From contig NZ_CP049780.1 in assembly GCF_011193355.1 (NCBI RefSeq), positions 2,394,556 to 2,458,555 of the forward strand: a stretch of 64,000 nucleotides of DNA, written 5' to 3'. Each line of letters opens with the position of its first letter. Position 1 is the first letter of the stretch. The notes beneath the pieces were generated by a model that saw only the letters and a list, made by a program, of their open reading frames with translations, had not been told where the DNA came from and made no database searches. The stretch is from Streptomyces sp. JB150 (lineage in GTDB: Bacteria > Actinomycetota > Actinomycetes > Streptomycetales > Streptomycetaceae). A program made the translations under genes and the position numbers. This document shows positions 24,358 through 31,289 of this stretch, piece after piece.

Positions 24358-25476
24358 TCACGACCTGGTGAGCACGAGGAGGCGCCGGTGGGCCTTGCTC
24401 TTGATCTCGTCGTCGGTGCCTTCGAGGAGGGCGGTGGCGCGGGCGATCTCTTCGGTCATGGACCGGCCGGGGCGTCGGGGGGCGACGTGGTCGAGGTAGT
24501 CGGTGATCGCTCGCTCGGCGGCGTAGGCGGTGCGTCCGGCGCGCTCGGTCTCCGTGCGGAACATCGCGTCGAGCCGTTCGGTCCGCCGGGCGTGGTGCGC
24601 CTTGGTGCGGTCGGTGGCGTCGTCGTCGAGCGGCCACAGGTCGGCGATCACCTTGTGGAAGTCGCCGATCGCGAGATCGGTGCGGGCGAGTGCGGTCTCT
24701 TCCGCCTCGAACGCCTCGGCGTACTTCAGGGTGAGTCCGAGGGTGCGGCGGGCCTCAGCCAGGTTCTCCAGGCCGCTGGAGGTGTGGCGGATCGTCCAGC
24801 GGGAGTGGGCGTCGGCGAGGGCGAACCGCTCGGTGTTGGCGCAGACGACGCGCCACGGGGTGACGACCACCTCGGCCTGCGAGCGTCCGTCGTGGGAGTT
24901 GATCGCCACGATGAACAGGCGGATCTCGTCGTCCAGGCCACCCCGGTCGATGATCACGCTGTCGGGGACCTGCATGGTGACGAAGACGCGGCGCCCGCCG
25001 CGCAGCGCCCCAGCGGACTCCCACAGCACGCCGTGCTGCCCGGCGAGGTCTTCCAGGAACTCGAAAATCTGCCGCTGCTGGAACACCTCGTACCGGTTGC
25101 CGACCGTGCCGAGCGCGGCGCCGGTGTCGGAGCGGGCCGTGACGAACTGGTCGTCCATGACGCGCCGCTCGCCGCCGTACACGTACTGGACCGGCCGCTT
25201 GTCCACCTGGAAGTCGATCTGCGCGACCCTCAGCACGGTGCCGATGTCGGAGATGCCGCCGGGGATCACCGTGCCCAGTCCGTGCCAGGCGGGCGTGGTG
25301 GTGTACAGGGCGGCGGTGCCGCGCGAGGTGTCCAGGCCGTCACGACCGATGACTTCGCCCCGGTCGTAGCCCACCGTCGCGGCGTACGAGCCGTCGCTGC
25401 GGCGGCGAGCGCCGGTCGACTGGACGAGGGCGGTGCGCTCGTCGTGGAACCGCTGGTTGACGTCGGTGCTGCTCAC
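24358..25476 (-). CDS. DUF932 phage/plasmid-like protein
   Basis: 372 residues from GTG 25476 with GAAGGGG nearby; the longer frame upstream is rejected because it crosses a tRNA gene. Family features: TPAWHGLGTVIPGG, VDKRPVQYVYG, NRYEVFQQRQIFEFLEDL, INSHDGRSQAEVVVTPWRVVCANT (in pieces INSHDGRSQA, VVCANTERFALA), and helical C-terminus. DUF932 (TIGR03299) proteins are widespread in phages and plasmids; molecular role unknown, often linked to plasmid/phage DNA metabolism or anti-defence. Flanked by tRNA genes and terminators. Confidence 0.88.
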   Translation of the reverse strand: MSSTDVNQRFHDERTALVQSTGARRRSDGSYAATVGYDRGEVIGRDGLDTSRGTAALYTTTPAWHGLGTVIPGGISDIGTVLRVAQIDFQVDKRPVQYVYGGERRVMDDQFVTARSDTGAALGTVGNRYEVFQQRQIFEFLEDLAGQHGVLWESAGALRGGRRVFVTMQVPDSVIIDRGGLDDEIRLFIVAINSHDGRSQAEVVVTPWRVVCANTERFALADAHSRWTIRHTSSGLENLAEARRTLGLTLKYAEAFEAEETALARTDLAIGDFHKVIADLWPLDDDATDRTKAHHARRTERLDAMFRTETERAGRTAYAAERAITDYLDHVAPRRPGRSMTEEIARATALLEGTDDEIKSKAHRRLLVLTRS

Positions 25477-25504
25477 GGTGACCCCTTCGATGGTTGGTGC
25501 GTGG

Positions 25505-25580
25505 TGGTGGACCCGGCCGGGTTCGAACCGGCGCTGACGTTCGCGTTTAGGCGACCGCTCTTCCGCTGAGCTACGGGCCC
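25505..25580 (-). tRNA. tRNA with irregular anticodon arm (isotype unclear)
   Basis: 76 bases including an encoded CCA. Acceptor GGGCCCG/CGGGTCC (one G-T pair), D-stem GCTC/GAGC, T-arm GCCGG-TTCGAAC-CCGGC are good. The anticodon arm fits best as GTCGC/GCGAA with a six-base loop CTAAAC, so no normal anticodon can be fixed; counting from the 5' end gives AAA, another register gives TAA (UUA codon). Could be a decayed or unusual tRNA. Confidence 0.7.
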
Positions 25581-25584
25581 GAGT

Positions 25585-25617
25585 GGCGGCCGGGGAGGGG
25601 GGAGGCGCCCGGCCGCC
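25585..25617 (-). terminator. Terminator-like hairpin before the tRNA
   Basis: GGCGGCCGGG / CCCGGCCGCC with a 13-base loop, just after the stop of the 81-residue gene (25629). Nearly the same hairpin, including the flank CCGGTCTG, follows DUF932 at 24317-24350, so the element is duplicated. Confidence 0.65.
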
Positions 25618-25628
25618 GGTCTGATGGC

Positions 25629-25874
25629 TCAGCCGCAGGCGGCGGAGCGGGTGATGGACTGGCGGCGGGCGTGGACCGGCCCGGACAGCTCGCCCCACGG
25701 GTCGATGAGCGCGAAGCGGACGTCCGCGAAGCCCAACCGGTCCATGGCCCGGCAGAGGCCGCACGGGCACGGGACGGCGAGCCACAGGCCGTGCAGCTCC
25801 GGGATGGAGCCGTGGTAGATCACCAGGTCGCCCGGTTCGATCAGGTCCAGCGAGCGAAGCAGCGTGTCCGACAT
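25629..25874 (-). CDS. Small hypothetical protein with CPCGLC motif
   Basis: 81 residues (MSDTLLRSLDLIEPGDLVIY). AVPCPCGLCRAMDRLG holds three closely spaced Cys that may bind metal; ALIDPWGELSGPVHARRQSI follows. Similar small proteins occur in actinomycete mobile elements. Preceded by GGGGGAG ribosome site. Confidence 0.6.
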   Translation of the reverse strand: MSDTLLRSLDLIEPGDLVIYHGSIPELHGLWLAVPCPCGLCRAMDRLGFADVRFALIDPWGELSGPVHARRQSITRSAACG

Positions 25875-25910
25875 GACTCCCCCTTGCGGTGGTTGGTGGG
25901 GTGGTGCGGA

Positions 25911-26279
25911 TTACGGGTGGCTGCGCAGCGGGCCGGGGTTGGGGGTCCACCGCATGGCGTCGCCGCTTCCGTGCCAGACCGGGCCGGTGCGGCGGACGGG
26001 GGCGGGCCGGGCCGGGCGGGGCGCGTACCGTCCGGCGGTGCAGCCGTACAGCTCCCACGCGCGGGCGAGGACGTGCTGCTCGCCGGGCGCGTAGGTCATG
26101 ACCTGCCGGAACCGGCCGTTGATGAACCGCCAGGCCCGACCCGGCTCGCGGCCGTAGGCCTGCCGGTAGAGCCGAGCGGCGACGCGACCAAGCGGAGAGC
26201 CATACGGCCAGTCAGCGGGGAGGCCGCGCCGAACCAGGAATTCGGCGACCGTGATCCTGCGGTTGACGTGCGCGGTCAT
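25911..26279 (-). CDS. Hypothetical protein, first gene after the internal promoter
   Basis: 122 residues from ATG 26279 (GGGGG site six bases upstream). MTAHVNRRITVAEFLVRRG, GSPLGRVAARLYRQAYG, FINGRFRQVMTYAPGEQHVL, then a Pro/Arg-rich end. The middle looks like a helical DNA-binding or Rep-associated module, but no family was identified. It is the promoter-proximal gene of the 23-26 kb unit controlled by the operator at 26323-26372. Confidence 0.6.
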   Translation of the reverse strand: MTAHVNRRITVAEFLVRRGLPADWPYGSPLGRVAARLYRQAYGREPGRAWRFINGRFRQVMTYAPGEQHVLARAWELYGCTAGRYAPRPARPAPVRRTGPVWHGSGDAMRWTPNPGPLRSHP

Positions 26280-26322
26280 GGCACCCCCTGCGTGCTCCAC
26301 CGGGGCCGCTCACCGACCCCAT

Positions 26323-26372
26323 GTAGAAAATTGTACGAGTAAATCCAATCCAGTACAAGGGTTGAGTTCTAC
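26323..26372 (-). promoter_or_regulatory. Mid-genome promoter inside a 50-bp GTAGAA-N38-TTCTAC operator
   Basis: Minus-strand -35 TTGTAC (26358-26353), 17-base spacer, -10 TACAAT (26335-26330) is an almost ideal sigma70 promoter. GTAGAA at 26323-26328 and TTCTAC at 26367-26372 bracket it with a 38-base gap, the same geometry as at the repressor promoter (42275-42324). Likely repressed in the lysogen and driving 26279 leftwards. Confidence 0.7.
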
Positions 26373-26407
26373 ATTCTCCGACGCGCTGACTCGCCTACGG
26401 CGCGCGA

Positions 26408-26439
26408 CGAGCCGCCCCGGGGATGCCCGGGACGGCTCG
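26408..26439 (-). terminator. Terminator-like hairpin after the Ntn hydrolase gene
   Basis: CGAGCCG-C-CCCGGG and CCCGGG-A-CGGCTCG, loop of four, 16 bases after the stop at 26455. Closes the long early operon. No T-tract. Confidence 0.7.
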
Positions 26440-26454
26440 ACCAGGGAGGCTGGG

Positions 26455-26997
26455 TCAGCCCGCCGTGTCCGCGTACGTGAAGGGGCCGCGGACTCCCGCG
26501 CTGAACCGCTCCGCAGCCTCCAGCGCCAGCCGCACACGCCGCTGCGGCGCCATCCGGGACCGGGCTGTCGCGTACAGGGCTCCGACCGCGATCTCGTGCC
26601 CACAGCCGACCGCGGTGTAGCCGTCCGCGGGCTCGCCCACCTGGAAGTCGTCGTGCACCTCGAACAGCCGGCCCTCGACGCCGACGAGGAACGTCCCGCC
26701 GTCCTCCCGCTCGCTGTCCCGCCTCAGCCAGCCGCCCGTCTTCAGCGTCTCGCGCACGGCGTCGACGAACGTGGTCGCCATGAACCGCGCCAGGTCTTCC
26801 CCTTCCGGCTTGGGCGGCTCGAACGCGTACCGCAGGAGCTGGCCCATGCGGAACGAGGTGGTGAAGCCGAGGACGTACGGGCCGTTGCTGAAGACCTTGG
26901 CGTCGGCGCGGACGGTGAGGCTCCAGCCTGCCACCCCCGCGGAGTCGCCGCCGAGGTAGACGGTGCCGCCGTGCACGAGGCCGACGATCGCGGTCAC
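26455..26997 (-). CDS. Proteasome/HslV-like Ntn-hydrolase (putative threonine peptidase)
   Basis: 180 residues from a GTG at 26997 that overlaps the previous stop by 4 bases. After removal of the initiator the protein begins TAIVGLVHGGTVYLGGDSAG: Thr1, Asp17 (GGDSA) and Lys33 (RADAKVF) fall at exactly the catalytic positions of proteasome beta/HslV subunits. Later segments GPYVLGFTTSFRMGQLLRYAF, FLVGVEGRLFEV and YTAVGCGHEIAVGALYA match the family's core (GSGxxxAxGAL-like). About the size of HslV. Last gene of the early operon. No unfoldase gene is in view; it might act alone or hijack a host ATPase. Peptidase activity is inferred. Confidence 0.85.
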   Translation of the reverse strand: MTAIVGLVHGGTVYLGGDSAGVAGWSLTVRADAKVFSNGPYVLGFTTSFRMGQLLRYAFEPPKPEGEDLARFMATTFVDAVRETLKTGGWLRRDSEREDGGTFLVGVEGRLFEVHDDFQVGEPADGYTAVGCGHEIAVGALYATARSRMAPQRRVRLALEAAERFSAGVRGPFTYADTAG

Positions 26998-27575
26998 GCG
27001 GTTCTCCGATCGGTGCTGTTGGTGGTGAGCAGATACAGGCGCCGGCCCTCGTACCGTGCTGGGCGGCCCGTCTCCTCGTCGGCGCACTCCGGGTTCACGC
27101 ACCACGCGCGCGGCCGGTCGTCGTCGGGGCGGCAGTGGATCGTGGGCTGACCGCAGGCGAGGCAGCGCACGCCGCTCATCTCCCGCGACGGGGGCTGAAG
27201 CCCCAGCACGGTACGGACGGTCGAGTGCCAGGTACCGACCGTGGACGTCACCTCGCCTACCCGGCCTGTCACTTCGGCTCCCGCGGGGAGCGCCTTCAAC
27301 GCCCGGTCCCAGCGCTGCATGTGCGTCGAGCCGCGCAGCTCCATGTCGAGGATCCGCGCCTCGGCCTTGATCCGGGTGCTCCAGTGGACGGCATCGAGGG
27401 CTGCCGGCGGGCGGGAGTCGGGCGTGGAACGGCCCCCGGCCACCCGCGGTTGGGCTGTGCGCAGGGCGAGTTCGTCGAGCCGCGCGATCAGGCCGGGACC
27501 ACCGTCGCCGGGATGCTGCTCGTCACCTGTCCAGCGGTCGACGAGATCGGCCACCAGGCCGTCAAGCGTCTGCAT
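26994..27575 (-). CDS. Actinophage-type protein with zinc-ribbon C-terminus
   Basis: 193 residues. Helical N-terminus (LDGLVADLVDRWTG, LIARLDELALRTAQ, ALDAVHWSTRIKAEARIL) and a C-terminal metal-binding module: CLACGQPTIHC...AWCVNPECAD. Of the type found in many Streptomyces phages near replication genes; function unknown. Its stop overlaps the start of the Ntn hydrolase by 4 bases, so the two are co-translated. Confidence 0.7.
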   Translation of the reverse strand: MQTLDGLVADLVDRWTGDEQHPGDGGPGLIARLDELALRTAQPRVAGGRSTPDSRPPAALDAVHWSTRIKAEARILDMELRGSTHMQRWDRALKALPAGAEVTGRVGEVTSTVGTWHSTVRTVLGLQPPSREMSGVRCLACGQPTIHCRPDDDRPRAWCVNPECADEETGRPARYEGRRLYLLTTNSTDRRTA

Positions 27576-27834
27576 CGGTGGCCTCCGCCGCGTCGACGCC
27601 GAACCCGCGGACGGCCCGCTTGGGGTTCCTGGGCCGCGCTGCCTCGAACGAGATGACCAGCTGGTCGTCAGCCGCGTGGACGTGGACGTCGCCGGTGCGT
27701 ATGCCCCTGGAGGCGAGCCGGGCCCGGTCGTGCTCGGCGACCCGTACCGCCTTCTCGACTTCCGTGTGGTGGGCGGGGGACTTCAGCGTCCACTCGTGCC
27801 GGTCGACGGTGGTGACGTGGTGCTCAGCGTCCAT
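27562..27834 (-). CDS. Small hypothetical protein
   Basis: 90 residues from ATG 27834. HHVTTVDRHEWTLKSPAHH, VEKAVRVAEHDRARLASRG, DVHVHAADDQLVISFEA: a small alpha/beta fold. C-terminus acidic (VDAAEATDADA). Overlaps the following gene by 14 bases. Common actinophage type, no known function. Confidence 0.6.
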   Translation of the reverse strand: MDAEHHVTTVDRHEWTLKSPAHHTEVEKAVRVAEHDRARLASRGIRTGDVHVHAADDQLVISFEAARPRNPKRAVRGFGVDAAEATDADA

Positions 27835-28129
27835 CGGTTTGCTCCTTGCGTCGTGCGTGCCAGACGCGGCGGCACCAGCCGCACACGTCGCCGGCGTCGG
27901 GGTACAGGACGCCGCTTCCCTGCTGTGGTTCGGCCCCTCGCAGGGACCGGCGCAGGCCGGGGCGGGTCGGGTAGATGTGGTCGGCCGGGCCGTCGGGCGC
28001 GATGTACCAGGGCTCGACGGAGTTCTCGGAGCCGTGCCGGTCACGGAGGTCGGCGTCGGCGAGCGCGATGGCGGCTTCGAGAACTGTCGGATGCTGGGCG
28101 ATCACGTCGCCGGGATGTGGTGCGGTCAC
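27824..28129 (-). CDS. Small hypothetical protein with CxxC
   Basis: 101 residues. HPTVLEAAIALADADLRDR helix, WYIAPDGPADHIYPTRPG, and near the end GDVCGWCRRVWHARRKEQ, a possible metal-binding CxxC followed by a basic stretch. Overlaps neighbours at both ends (4 and 11 bases). Confidence 0.6.
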   Translation of the reverse strand: MTAPHPGDVIAQHPTVLEAAIALADADLRDRHGSENSVEPWYIAPDGPADHIYPTRPGLRRSLRGAEPQQGSGVLYPDAGDVCGWCRRVWHARRKEQTDGR

Positions 28130-28365
28130 GTTCGGCCCCCGCTGCCGTTGATCTGGCGGGCGATAGCGAGCGCGTAGGGACTGGCGCTGTGGTGCCCGCG
28201 CTCGGCGAGCGTGTACGCCTCCTGCTGGGCTTCAGCCTCCAGCCAGTCGGCGAGCGGCTCGGTAAAGGGAAGGTCGACAACGGCGCACAGTTCGGGGCGG
28301 CGGATCGGGTTCCGGAGCAGAAGTGCGGCGTGCCGCAGTTCATCGGCGGTGCTCGTGCTACTCAC
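28126..28365 (-). CDS. Small hypothetical protein
   Basis: 79 residues from a GTG at 28365 chosen because it overlaps the upstream stop by 4 bases. STADELRHAALLLRNPIRRP, DLPFTEPLADWLEAEAQQ, ALAIARQINGSG. This pattern (TADELRxAAxxLR) is a familiar actinophage/actinomycete small protein of unknown role. Confidence 0.65.
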   Translation of the reverse strand: MSSTSTADELRHAALLLRNPIRRPELCAVVDLPFTEPLADWLEAEAQQEAYTLAERGHHSASPYALAIARQINGSGGRT

Positions 28366-28745
28366 AGGTGCGTCTCCCCGCGGGCGAGCGCCCGGCTGGC
28401 TTCCTGTTCGGCGGCGCGTTCGGCGACGTCGTAGCCCAGGTACTTGGTGAGCCGGGCGAGGACGGCGCGGGCTTCGGCCTCGGGGAAGGGCCGGTCCCGC
28501 CGGGCGTTGGCGACGATGTGCACCAGGTCCAGCAGCAACGCAGTGGGCACCAGTTGGTCCTCGGGCCACTCGACGCGGGCCCCGTGGTAGCCCGCGAGCA
28601 GGTGGTCCATCGAGATGGCGCAGGACGCGAGCCCGTACTCGGGGTCGTCGATCACGAACGTGCGGCCGGACGGGAACTCGGCGCCGTCGAGGACCCGGCC
28701 GTCAACGAGGTGCAGGCGGAAGCCTCGGGTGAAGGCGTGGCGCAT
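28362..28745 (-). CDS. Hypothetical protein
   Basis: 127 residues from ATG 28745 with GAAGGA upstream; a GTG at 28772 overlapping the previous stop is an alternative. GFRLHLVDGRVLDGAEFPSG and RTFVIDDPEYGLASCAISMD form a strand-rich start; LLLDLVHIVANARRDRP and VLARLTKYLGYDVAERAAEQ are helical. No family recognised. Confidence 0.6.
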   Translation of the reverse strand: MRHAFTRGFRLHLVDGRVLDGAEFPSGRTFVIDDPEYGLASCAISMDHLLAGYHGARVEWPEDQLVPTALLLDLVHIVANARRDRPFPEAEARAVLARLTKYLGYDVAERAAEQEASRALARGETHL

Positions 28746-28768
28746 GGTCGGTCCTTCGTTCTTGTGGG

Positions 28769-28972
28769 TCACTGTCCGCACCTCGCGCAGGGCAGCAGCA
28801 ACAGGTCCTGGCAGACGACGCAGTCCACCTCTTCGTCCTCGGTGGCCCACTCCGTACCGGCGACGTTCGCGCCGCACAGCGCCACGTCGTCATCGCAGAA
28901 GCAGACCGCGTGCGTCAGCTCCTCGCCTGTGTTCGGCGCGGAGGCCACCGGGTCGGCGGCGAGCGCGGTCAC
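28769..28972 (-). CDS. Small Cys-rich protein (zinc-binding type)
   Basis: 67 residues with Cys at HAVCFCDDDVALCGANV and VDCVVCQDLLLLPCARCG: two CxxC pairs plus CxC, a probable zinc finger. GTEWATEDEEVDC is typical of phage/actinomycete small zinc proteins. Role unknown. Confidence 0.6.
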   Translation of the reverse strand: MTALAADPVASAPNTGEELTHAVCFCDDDVALCGANVAGTEWATEDEEVDCVVCQDLLLLPCARCGQ

Positions 28973-29127
28973 GGTTCCTCACCCGCCTCGCGCTCAAGCT
29001 GCTCGGCGGTCGGCCGTACGGGCGGCCGGTGCTGGCAGGCGCACGTCCAGGACTCGGCGCGGGCCTCGTCGCAGTGCTGGGTGCCGGGCATGCCGTCGGC
29101 GGCGTCGGCGCAGGGACGGCAGATCAT
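28969..29127 (-). CDS. Small Cys-rich protein
   Basis: 52 residues from ATG 29127 (ATGA overlap with the upstream stop). MICRPCADAADGMPG, QHCDEARAESWTCACQHR: CxxC and CxC pairs suggest metal binding. Coupled at both ends to similar small proteins. Confidence 0.6.
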   Translation of the reverse strand: MICRPCADAADGMPGTQHCDEARAESWTCACQHRPPVRPTAEQLEREAGEEP

Positions 29128-29642
29128 CGGTCTGCCTCCGTTTCGGCCGGGTCGGGGCCGTTGCAGCCGTACCGCTGCCGCTCGGCCCTGCCGCGGTGCT
29201 TCGTGCACGGCTGCATGTCGGCCGGGTACTGGGTGCAGCCGCCGCACAGGCCGTCGAAGACCGGCGCGTGCGGGTGCTGCTCGCACGGGCCCCCAGGCTC
29301 ATCGAGGACCTGGCGCAGCTCGGCACCAGCGACCCTCACGAGGAACATCGCGGAACCGTGGGCCGCCTCCCAGCGGTCGGCCAGCTGGTAGGCGCGCCCC
29401 GCGGCGGCGCGCGCCCGGTCCTGTTCGTCATGGAACACGACGCGGGTGGCGCCGTCGTGGCCGTGCACGGACAGCATCAGTTCCAGGCTGTCCCAGACTG
29501 CGGTGGAGGGGCGCTCGCGCCAGCGCAGGACGACCGAGCCGTCCGGCCACTGCACGCCGTCGGCGACGTCGCCGGGGCCGGAGACGCCGGTGATGTCCCG
29601 GTCGCGACGCAGGACGAAGAGGCGGGGTATCGGATCGGTCAT
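29124..29642 (-). CDS. Hypothetical protein with Cys-rich C-terminus
   Basis: 172 residues. N-terminus MTDPIPRLFVLRRDRDITGV and WPDGSVVLRWRERPSTAVW, a strand-helix body (ATRVVFHDEQDRARAAAG), then GPCEQHPHAPVFDGLCGGCTQ and MQPCTKHRG, a zinc-binding-like tail. The pattern RDxTGxSGTG..ADGVxWPDGxxxLRW is common in actinophage small proteins. Function unknown. Confidence 0.65.
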   Translation of the reverse strand: MTDPIPRLFVLRRDRDITGVSGPGDVADGVQWPDGSVVLRWRERPSTAVWDSLELMLSVHGHDGATRVVFHDEQDRARAAAGRAYQLADRWEAAHGSAMFLVRVAGAELRQVLDEPGGPCEQHPHAPVFDGLCGGCTQYPADMQPCTKHRGRAERQRYGCNGPDPAETEADR

Positions 29643-29854
29643 GCTCTGTCCTGGGGTTCGGTAGTGGTGCCGAGCGCTTCGATGGCGCGGCAGGCGGAGA
29701 GGTCGCGGCGACGCTGCCGCGACTCGTCGAGCGCGGTGACCAGCCGTTGGAACGCGGCGTGCACGCCGACGGCGAGGGCGATGGTGAAGAGCAGGCCGAT
29801 CACGGCGGCGAAGCCACCGATCGCGGCCACGGCGAAGACCTGGTTGGGAGTCAT
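29639..29854 (-). CDS. Small single-pass membrane protein
   Basis: 71 residues from ATG 29854 (ATGA overlap). TPNQVFAVAAIGGFAAVIGLLFTIALAVGVHAAF is the membrane region (two short or one long helix, e.g. AVIGLLFTIALAVGVHAAF), followed by a charged cytoplasmic tail (LDESRQRRRDLSACRAIEAL). Confidence 0.6.
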   Translation of the reverse strand: MTPNQVFAVAAIGGFAAVIGLLFTIALAVGVHAAFQRLVTALDESRQRRRDLSACRAIEALGTTTEPQDRA

Positions 29855-30090
29855 CGACGCTCCCGCACGCGGTCTCGGTACGCCGCGCTGACGGCCGCCA
29901 GCGCCAGCAGGGCGCCGAGCGAGAGGAACGTGATCGCCCACGCTTCCCGCTCCTGGTACGCGGCGTCGGCGCCGGCCAGCATGCAGGTCAGGGACAGCAG
30001 ACCGAGAAACCAGGCGTCGCGCAGGCCGGCGCAGAGGCCGAGGAACGAGACGGCGCCGACAGCGAGAGCGGCGATGCTGAGCTGGGACAT
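29851..30090 (-). CDS. Small three-helix membrane protein
   Basis: 79 residues, mostly hydrophobic: LSIAALAVGAVSFLGLCAGL, AWFLGLLSLTCMLAGADAAY, AWAITFLSLGALLALAAVSA, ending in a basic RDRVRERR. Adjacent to another membrane protein with which it may work. Could affect the envelope or superinfection; unproven. Confidence 0.6.
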   Translation of the reverse strand: MSQLSIAALAVGAVSFLGLCAGLRDAWFLGLLSLTCMLAGADAAYQEREAWAITFLSLGALLALAAVSAAYRDRVRERR

Positions 30091-30317
30091 CAGGGTCCTT
30101 GCGGGGGTTCGTAGGTGTCGAGGGGCGGGATGGTCTCGATGCGGCGCACTCGCCGCCGGTGGATGACCGCGCGGCCCGCGTCCAGGTCGTCGAGCAGTTG
30201 GACGGCGTCCTGGTCGAGCCCGTCGGTCTCGTGCAGGGCCTCTTCGAGGCAGGCGCAGCGGCTGTGTTGGCAGCCGCCGTATGGGCAGTCGGCGAAGATC
30301 GGCAGCTGTGCGGTCAC
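30090..30317 (-). CDS. Small Cys-rich protein
   Basis: 75 residues from GTG 30317 (GTGA overlap with upstream stop, preferred over ATG 30350). FADCPYGGCQHSRCACLEEALHE holds four Cys and a His, likely zinc-binding; then a helix DQDAVQLLDDLDAGRAVIHR and Pro-rich end. Confidence 0.55.
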   Translation of the reverse strand: MTAQLPIFADCPYGGCQHSRCACLEEALHETDGLDQDAVQLLDDLDAGRAVIHRRRVRRIETIPPLDTYEPPQGP

Positions 30318-30481
30318 GGCCGCCGCCGCTTCCGGCTGGTCAGGTGCCACGCCTGGCAGTCCGGGCAGAAGTACGAGGACCGCTCCGTGCGTCCCCTGCG
30401 GTTCGCCCAGATCGCGAGGAGGGCCCGACGAGCCTCGTACCGGGAGTCGTACGGCCGCTTGGTGCAGGGCTTCTCGCTCAT
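30314..30481 (-). CDS. Small basic zinc-ribbon-like protein
   Basis: 55 residues, ATG 30481 (ATGA overlap). SEKPCTKRPYDSRYEARRAL, IWANRRGRTERSSYFCPDCQ, AWHLTSRKRRRP: CPDC plus WHLT is a common actinomycete phage small motif. Likely nucleic-acid-binding by charge; unproven. Confidence 0.65.
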   Translation of the reverse strand: MSEKPCTKRPYDSRYEARRALLAIWANRRGRTERSSYFCPDCQAWHLTSRKRRRP

Positions 30482-31137
30482 GACGCCTGCCGGTCGGCCT
30501 GATTGGCGATCAAGCCCAGCCGTTCCCGCACGCGGAGCACCGACGGGACGCTGACCGCCATGCGGCGGGCGATGTCCAGGTCGCTCGCACCCGTCGACCA
30601 CAGGGAGTAGATCCGCCGCTCGTGCGGGGTGTCGCCCTTGGCCGGCGGTCGCGGGCGGCGCTTCGGCCGGGCGGTTTCCGGCGGCGCAGGCCTGGGCGCG
30701 GGGGCGGCGCGCTGCCGGGCGTTGCGGTTGCCGTGTTCGCGGAACACCTCGCCGCTCCAGCACTTGGGGTCGATCGGCTCGTCCAGCCACAGGTGCCTGA
30801 GGAGCGCGATGTGGGTGCCGCAGCGTTCGGAGCCGTCCAGCTTGATCGGGTCTCCGTCGTCCTTGCGGTGCACGGCGGTGTCATCGAGGCGGTGCCGCTC
30901 GTCGTGGGTGAGCCCGGCGGCGACGCCGTCGCGCTGGTCGCGGTGCAGGCCGCGCTCGCATTCCTTCGTGTAGGCCAGGCACTGGGAGCGGACCGGGCAT
31001 CGGGCGACGCAGATGATGCGCGCCTCGTGCACGCGGTCCGGGTCGTCGAAGATCTCCTGCTGGCCCAGGCATGCGGCGGCGCCCATCCAGTCGAGGCGGC
31101 GGGCCGCGGTGTCGGGGACAGATCCGGTGTAGCCCAT
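30478..31137 (-). CDS. WhiB-like transcription factor with C-terminal HTH extension
   Basis: 219 residues. Iron-sulfur ligands C23, C43, C47, C53 (C-x19-C-x3-C-x5-C) in AAACLGQQEIF and CVARCPVRSQC; the turn GVAAGLTHDERHRL corresponds to the Wbl GVWGG motif. After a Pro/Arg-rich linker (residues 140-175) comes SDLDIARRMAVSVPSVLRVR, a helix-turn-helix-like segment absent from small host Wbl proteins. Phage Wbl proteins (such as that of mycobacteriophage TM4) can interfere with host whiB genes and division; similar influence on Streptomyces development is possible here but inferred. Confidence 0.85.
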   Translation of the reverse strand: MGYTGSVPDTAARRLDWMGAAACLGQQEIFDDPDRVHEARIICVARCPVRSQCLAYTKECERGLHRDQRDGVAAGLTHDERHRLDDTAVHRKDDGDPIKLDGSERCGTHIALLRHLWLDEPIDPKCWSGEVFREHGNRNARQRAAPAPRPAPPETARPKRRPRPPAKGDTPHERRIYSLWSTGASDLDIARRMAVSVPSVLRVRERLGLIANQADRQAS

Positions 31138-31140
31138 GGG

Positions 31141-31215
31141 TCACCTCTCGGCACGCGCAGAGAGGCGGGGTGGGCAGATGCAGGGGTAGGCCCGCTTGCA
31201 GAAGGGGCAGACCAT
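31141..31215 (-). CDS. 24-residue zinc-binding-type microprotein
   Basis: ATG 31215 preceded by AAGGAGAA at good spacing, stop at 31141; sequence begins MVCPFCKRAYPCICPPR, with CPFC and CIC pairs capable of holding one zinc. The AGAGG of its end serves as the ribosome site of the WhiB-like gene 4 bases further on. Good start signals and motif support a real gene. Confidence 0.55.
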   Translation of the reverse strand: MVCPFCKRAYPCICPPRLSARAER

Positions 31216-31289
31216 TCGTGGTTCTCCTTGCCTACTTGGGTGCCGCCCGCCGCCGGGGCCGCTGTCGCCGCGGCGGCGGGCAGGTCTGG

